From an uncultured Bacteroidales bacterium (GTDB lineage Bacteria; Bacteroidota; Bacteroidia; Bacteroidales; UBA932), in contig ONDR01000006.1 in NCBI GenBank assembly GCA_900316675.1, positions 1-64,000 of the forward strand: 64,000 nt of DNA, read 5' to 3'. Below, one piece after another: positions 61,393-64,000 of this stretch. The translations under genes were made by a program, and so were the position numbers. Within the stretch, counting starts at the first letter, position 1. Every line of letters begins with the position of its first letter. A model generated the notes under the pieces. That model was given only the letters and a program-made list of their open reading frames with translations, did no database searches and had not been told where the DNA came from.

Positions 61393-61980
61393 TTATTTAA
61401 GGAAATCGTCCACCATCTTTTCGGCCTCGGCGTAAGCCTTGTCCAGATTGTCGTTTATTAGGACAACGTCAAACTTGGGAGCGTAAGTCATTTCCTCTGC
61501 GGCCTTGGCTACGCGCTCTGCGATAGCCTCAGGAGCATCGGTGTTGCGGAAGATAAGCCTGCGCCTTAGCTCCTCTACTGAAGGAGCCTGGATGAATACG
61601 GAAAGGGCTTTGTCCCCGAAGTACTTTTTAAGGTTGACGCCACCTTTGACATCGACATCAAAAATAATCACATGGCCCTTGGCCCAGATGCGCTCAACCT
61701 CGCTCTTCAAGGTGCCGTAATAACGGCCTTCGTACACCTGCTCATACTCTACGAACTGGTCTGCCTCTATGCGGCGGCGGAACTCTTCTACGCTAAGGAA
61801 GTAGTATTCCACGCCGTCCTGCTCCTGGCCGCGGGGCGGACGGGAAGTGGCTGATACAGAGAATTCTATCTCTGGGTGAAGTCCAAGAATATGATTGACT
61901 ATAGTGCTTTTTCCCGAACCCGAAGGGGCCGAGAAAATCAATACTTTACCGGTTTTTTGTTCTTTTTTCTTGCAGGCCAT
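61393..61980 (-). CDS. gmk: Guanylate kinase
   Basis: 195 aa with P-loop FSAPSGSGKSTIVNHIL, SATSRPPRGQEQDGVEYYFLS and VDVKGGVNLKKYFGDKALSVFI; phosphorylates GMP to GDP. A TAAATTTG on the minus strand (62031-62024) could be its promoter, facing the fba promoter. Confidence 0.96.
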   Translation of the reverse strand: MACKKKEQKTGKVLIFSAPSGSGKSTIVNHILGLHPEIEFSVSATSRPPRGQEQDGVEYYFLSVEEFRRRIEADQFVEYEQVYEGRYYGTLKSEVERIWAKGHVIIFDVDVKGGVNLKKYFGDKALSVFIQAPSVEELRRRLIFRNTDAPEAIAERVAKAAEEMTYAPKFDVVLINDNLDKAYAEAEKMVDDFLK

Positions 61981-62009
61981 AACATTTATCGTTTTAGCGG
62001 CTTGATGCC

Positions 62010-62041
62010 CTTGAAGATTTCTGCAAATTTAATTAAATTTG
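62010..62041 (+). promoter_or_regulatory. Promoter of fba
   Basis: CTTG (62010-62013), 20 bases, TAAATTTG (62034-62041). Start about 62046, leader about 63 bases to the ATG at 62109. Confidence 0.72.
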
Positions 62042-62108
62042 CCTGATTTTTGAAGTGATTACAAATAATTATCGGCAAAAATAATCATTAAACAATATAG
62101 TTTAAACT

Positions 62109-63110
62109 ATGGTATCTTACAAAGAATTGGGCCTTGTTAATACCCGCGAAATGTTCGCAAAGGCCGTTGCCGGTGGATATGCTATCCCCGCATTCAACTT
62201 CAATAACATGGAGCAGCTTCAGGCCATCATCATGGCTGCAGCAGAGACCAAGTCTCCTGTTATCCTTCAGGTATCCAAGGGCGCACGCAACTACGCTAAC
62301 CAGACTCTTCTCCGTTACATGGCAGAAGGTGCAGTTGCTTATGCCAAGGAACTCGGTTGGGAGAAGCCCCAGATTGTTCTTCATCTTGACCACGGCGACA
62401 GCTTCGAGCTTTGCAAGAGCTGCGTAGACCTGGGCTTCAGCTCAGTTATGATCGATGCATCTTCACTTCCTTACGAAGAGAACATCGCTCTTACCAAGAA
62501 GGTTGTTGATTACGCTCATCAGTACGATGTTACCGTAGAGGCAGAACTTGGCGTTCTCGCAGGCGTAGAGGATGAGGTTTCCGCAGAGGAGTCTCACTAC
62601 ACTCGTCCTGAGGAAGTTATCGACTTCGCTACCCGCACTGGTTGCGACAGCCTTGCAATCTCTATCGGTACCAGCCACGGTGCTTACAAGTTCAAACCCG
62701 AGCAGTGCACCCGTGACCCCAAGACCGGCCGTCTTGTACCTCCGCCCCTCGCATTCGACGTTCTCCACGAGATCGAGAAGAAGCTCCCCGGTTTCCCTAT
62801 CGTTCTTCACGGTTCTTCATCAGTTCCCCAGGAGTATGTAGACATTATCAACGCTAACGGTGGCAAACTTCCCGATGCAGTTGGTATTCCTGAGGAGCAG
62901 CTTCGCGAGGCTTCCAAGAGCGCTGTTTGCAAGATCAACATCGACTCTGACAGCCGTCTTGCAATGACCGCAGCTATTCGCAAGGTATTCAACGAGAAAC
63001 CCGGTGAGTTCGACCCTCGTAAATATCTTGGTCCTGCTCGTGACGAAATGAAGAAGCTTTACATTGACAAGATCGTTAACGTTCTTGGCAGTAACGGTAA
63101 GGCTGAATAA
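62109..63110 (+). CDS. fba: Class II fructose-bisphosphate aldolase
   Basis: 333 aa. Zinc-site elements VLHLDHGDSFELCKSCVDLGF, AELGVLAGVEDEV and VLHGSSSVP mark a class II aldolase of glycolysis and gluconeogenesis. Single gene with its own promoter and bidirectional terminator. Confidence 0.95.
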   Translation: MVSYKELGLVNTREMFAKAVAGGYAIPAFNFNNMEQLQAIIMAAAETKSPVILQVSKGARNYANQTLLRYMAEGAVAYAKELGWEKPQIVLHLDHGDSFELCKSCVDLGFSSVMIDASSLPYEENIALTKKVVDYAHQYDVTVEAELGVLAGVEDEVSAEESHYTRPEEVIDFATRTGCDSLAISIGTSHGAYKFKPEQCTRDPKTGRLVPPPLAFDVLHEIEKKLPGFPIVLHGSSSVPQEYVDIINANGGKLPDAVGIPEEQLREASKSAVCKINIDSDSRLAMTAAIRKVFNEKPGEFDPRKYLGPARDEMKKLYIDKIVNVLGSNGKAE

Positions 63111-63137
63111 TTAAGATTTTTCTTAATCACTGTAAAC

Positions 63138-63172
63138 TAAAAAATCCTGCTCAATTCGAGCAGGATTTTTTA
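63138..63172. terminator. Bidirectional terminator between fba and pckA
   Basis: ATCCTGCTC pairs with GAGCAGGAT (9 bp, loop AATTC), flanked by an A-run on the left and TTTTTTA on the right, so it works for both convergent genes. Confidence 0.94.
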
Positions 63173-63188
63173 TTGGGTTTCAGCTGGA

Positions 63189-64000
63189 TTAAAGCTGGGG
63201 ACCGGCCTTTACAAGAGCCTTACCGGCCTTGTTGGACTCGTACTTGTGGAAGTTCTTGATGAAACGTCCTGCAAGGTCCTTTGCTTTCTCTTCCCATTCA
63301 GCCGCATTCTTGTAGGTGTCCCTAGGATCAAGAATACCGGTGTCTACACCCTCAAGCTTGGTAGGAACTACAAAGTTGAAGTAAGGGATAGTCTTGGTAG
63401 GAGCAGCGTCGATGCTGTGGTTGAGGATAGCGTCAATGATACCACGGGTGTCGCGGATAGAGATACGCTTTCCGGTACCGTTCCAGCCGGTGTTTACAAG
63501 GTAAGCCTTTGCACCGCTCTTCTTCATCTTCTTAACGAGCTCCTCTGCATACTTGGTAGGGTGAAGCTCAAGGAAGGCCTGGCCGAAGCAAGCGCTGAAG
63601 GTAGGAGTAGGCTCAGTGATGCCACGCTCTGTACCTGCAAGCTTTGCGGTGAAGCCGCTGAGGAAGTAGTACTTGGTCTGCTCTGCGCTGAGGATGGATA
63701 CCGGAGGAAGTACACCGAATGCATCTGCGCTAAGGAAGATAACCTGCTTTGCTGCGGGTCCGTGGCTGTCCGGGCGAACGATGTTGTTGATGTGATAGAT
63801 AGGATAAGAAACGCGAGTGTTCTCTGTAACGCTCTTGTCGTTGAAGTCAATCTTACCCTGTGCGTCAACGGTTACGTTCTCAAGGAGAGCGTCGCGACGG
63901 ATAGCGTTGTAAATATCGGGCTCTGACTCTTTGTCAAGCTTGATAACCTTTGCATAGCAACCGCCCTCGAAGTTGAAGACACCCTTGTTGTCCCAGCCGT
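63189..64000 (-). CDS. pckA: Phosphoenolpyruvate carboxykinase (ATP), 3' part
   Basis: The minus frame runs open from the right edge to the stop at 63189, giving the C-terminal 269 residues of ATP-type PEP carboxykinase: [59 protein letters not shown]. It interconverts oxaloacetate and PEP, in Bacteroidota often in the carboxylating direction during succinate fermentation. The N-terminal half and start lie outside the window. Confidence 0.95.
   Translation of the reverse strand, partial: GWDNKGVFNFEGGCYAKVIKLDKESEPDIYNAIRRDALLENVTVDAQGKIDFNDKSVTENTRVSYPIYHINNIVRPDSHGPAAKQVIFLSADAFGVLPPVSILSAEQTKYYFLSGFTAKLAGTERGITEPTPTFSACFGQAFLELHPTKYAEELVKKMKKSGAKAYLVNTGWNGTGKRISIRDTRGIIDAILNHSIDAAPTKTIPYFNFVVPTKLEGVDTGILDPRDTYKNAAEWEEKAKDLAGRFIKNFHKYESNKAGKALVKAGPQL

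Overview
The window reads as a chromosomal contig from a Bacteroidota bacterium, most likely order Bacteroidales. The grounds are the many promoters with the Bacteroidota -7 motif TAnnTTTG (best case TTTG-N19-TACCTTTG), few Shine-Dalgarno sequences, an rpmB-rpmG-DUF4295 (bL38) operon, DUF4199/DUF4293/DUF5723 proteins, fimbrillin-like lipoproteins and a large signal peptidase I. Genus cannot be fixed from sequence alone.

Layout. 1-96: 3' end of a 5S rRNA and its terminator, so an rRNA operon lies to the left. 220-7215: housekeeping block (GT2/DUF4199 leftward; thrS-infC-rpmI-rplT-lepB and rpmB-rpmG-bL38 rightward). infC appears to start with AUC behind a strong AGGAGG. 7302-16107: tightly packed, partly overlapping accessory operon with a lipoprotein, a DUF5723 outer-membrane protein, a three-domain nucleotidyltransferase/cytidylyltransferase/PEP-mutase fusion, phosphonopyruvate decarboxylase, an iron-type phosphonoacetaldehyde reductase and an unusual two-gene ABC transporter. 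This should make and CMP-activate a phosphonate, probably for decorating a surface glycan. 16119-23840: leftward cell-surface operon with an OMP, an anchor-like lipoprotein, four fimbrillin-like lipoproteins (three ending in a FISUMP-type domain) and MgtC. 23982-30843: Dld/GlcD-GlpC fusion oxidoreductase, aminotransferase, then LicD, hexapeptide acyltransferase and glycosyltransferase. 31365-52618: mostly housekeeping (nucleoside phosphorylase, clpA, gyrA, phoH, leuS, dnaK, trpS, two YitT proteins), plus a degenerate M28-TonB fusion, CapA and an AraC-type regulator. 52631-60363: HigBA toxin-antitoxin pair and a complete type II-C CRISPR-Cas locus (tracrRNA, cas9, cas1, cas2, 27 intact repeats plus one degenerate terminal repeat). 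60362-64000: CYTH protein, nadD, gmk, fba and the 3' part of pckA.

Most notable points. (1) The tracrRNA lies head-to-head under the cas9 5' leader: its near-perfect promoter overlaps the cas9 start codon, and the predicted cas9 leader is complementary to the whole tracrRNA. (2) Large palindromic elements occur in the phosphonate operon, two of them read through in frame inside enzyme genes, with a possible relative between genes at 29484-29583. (3) An M28-like domain fused to TonB-C has lost most metal ligands. (4) An unannotated 47-aa ORF lies antisense to the clpA 3' end, next to twin hairpins showing a compensatory base change upstream of gyrA. (5) infC has a non-AUG start. All calls come from reading the sequence; no database search was run.
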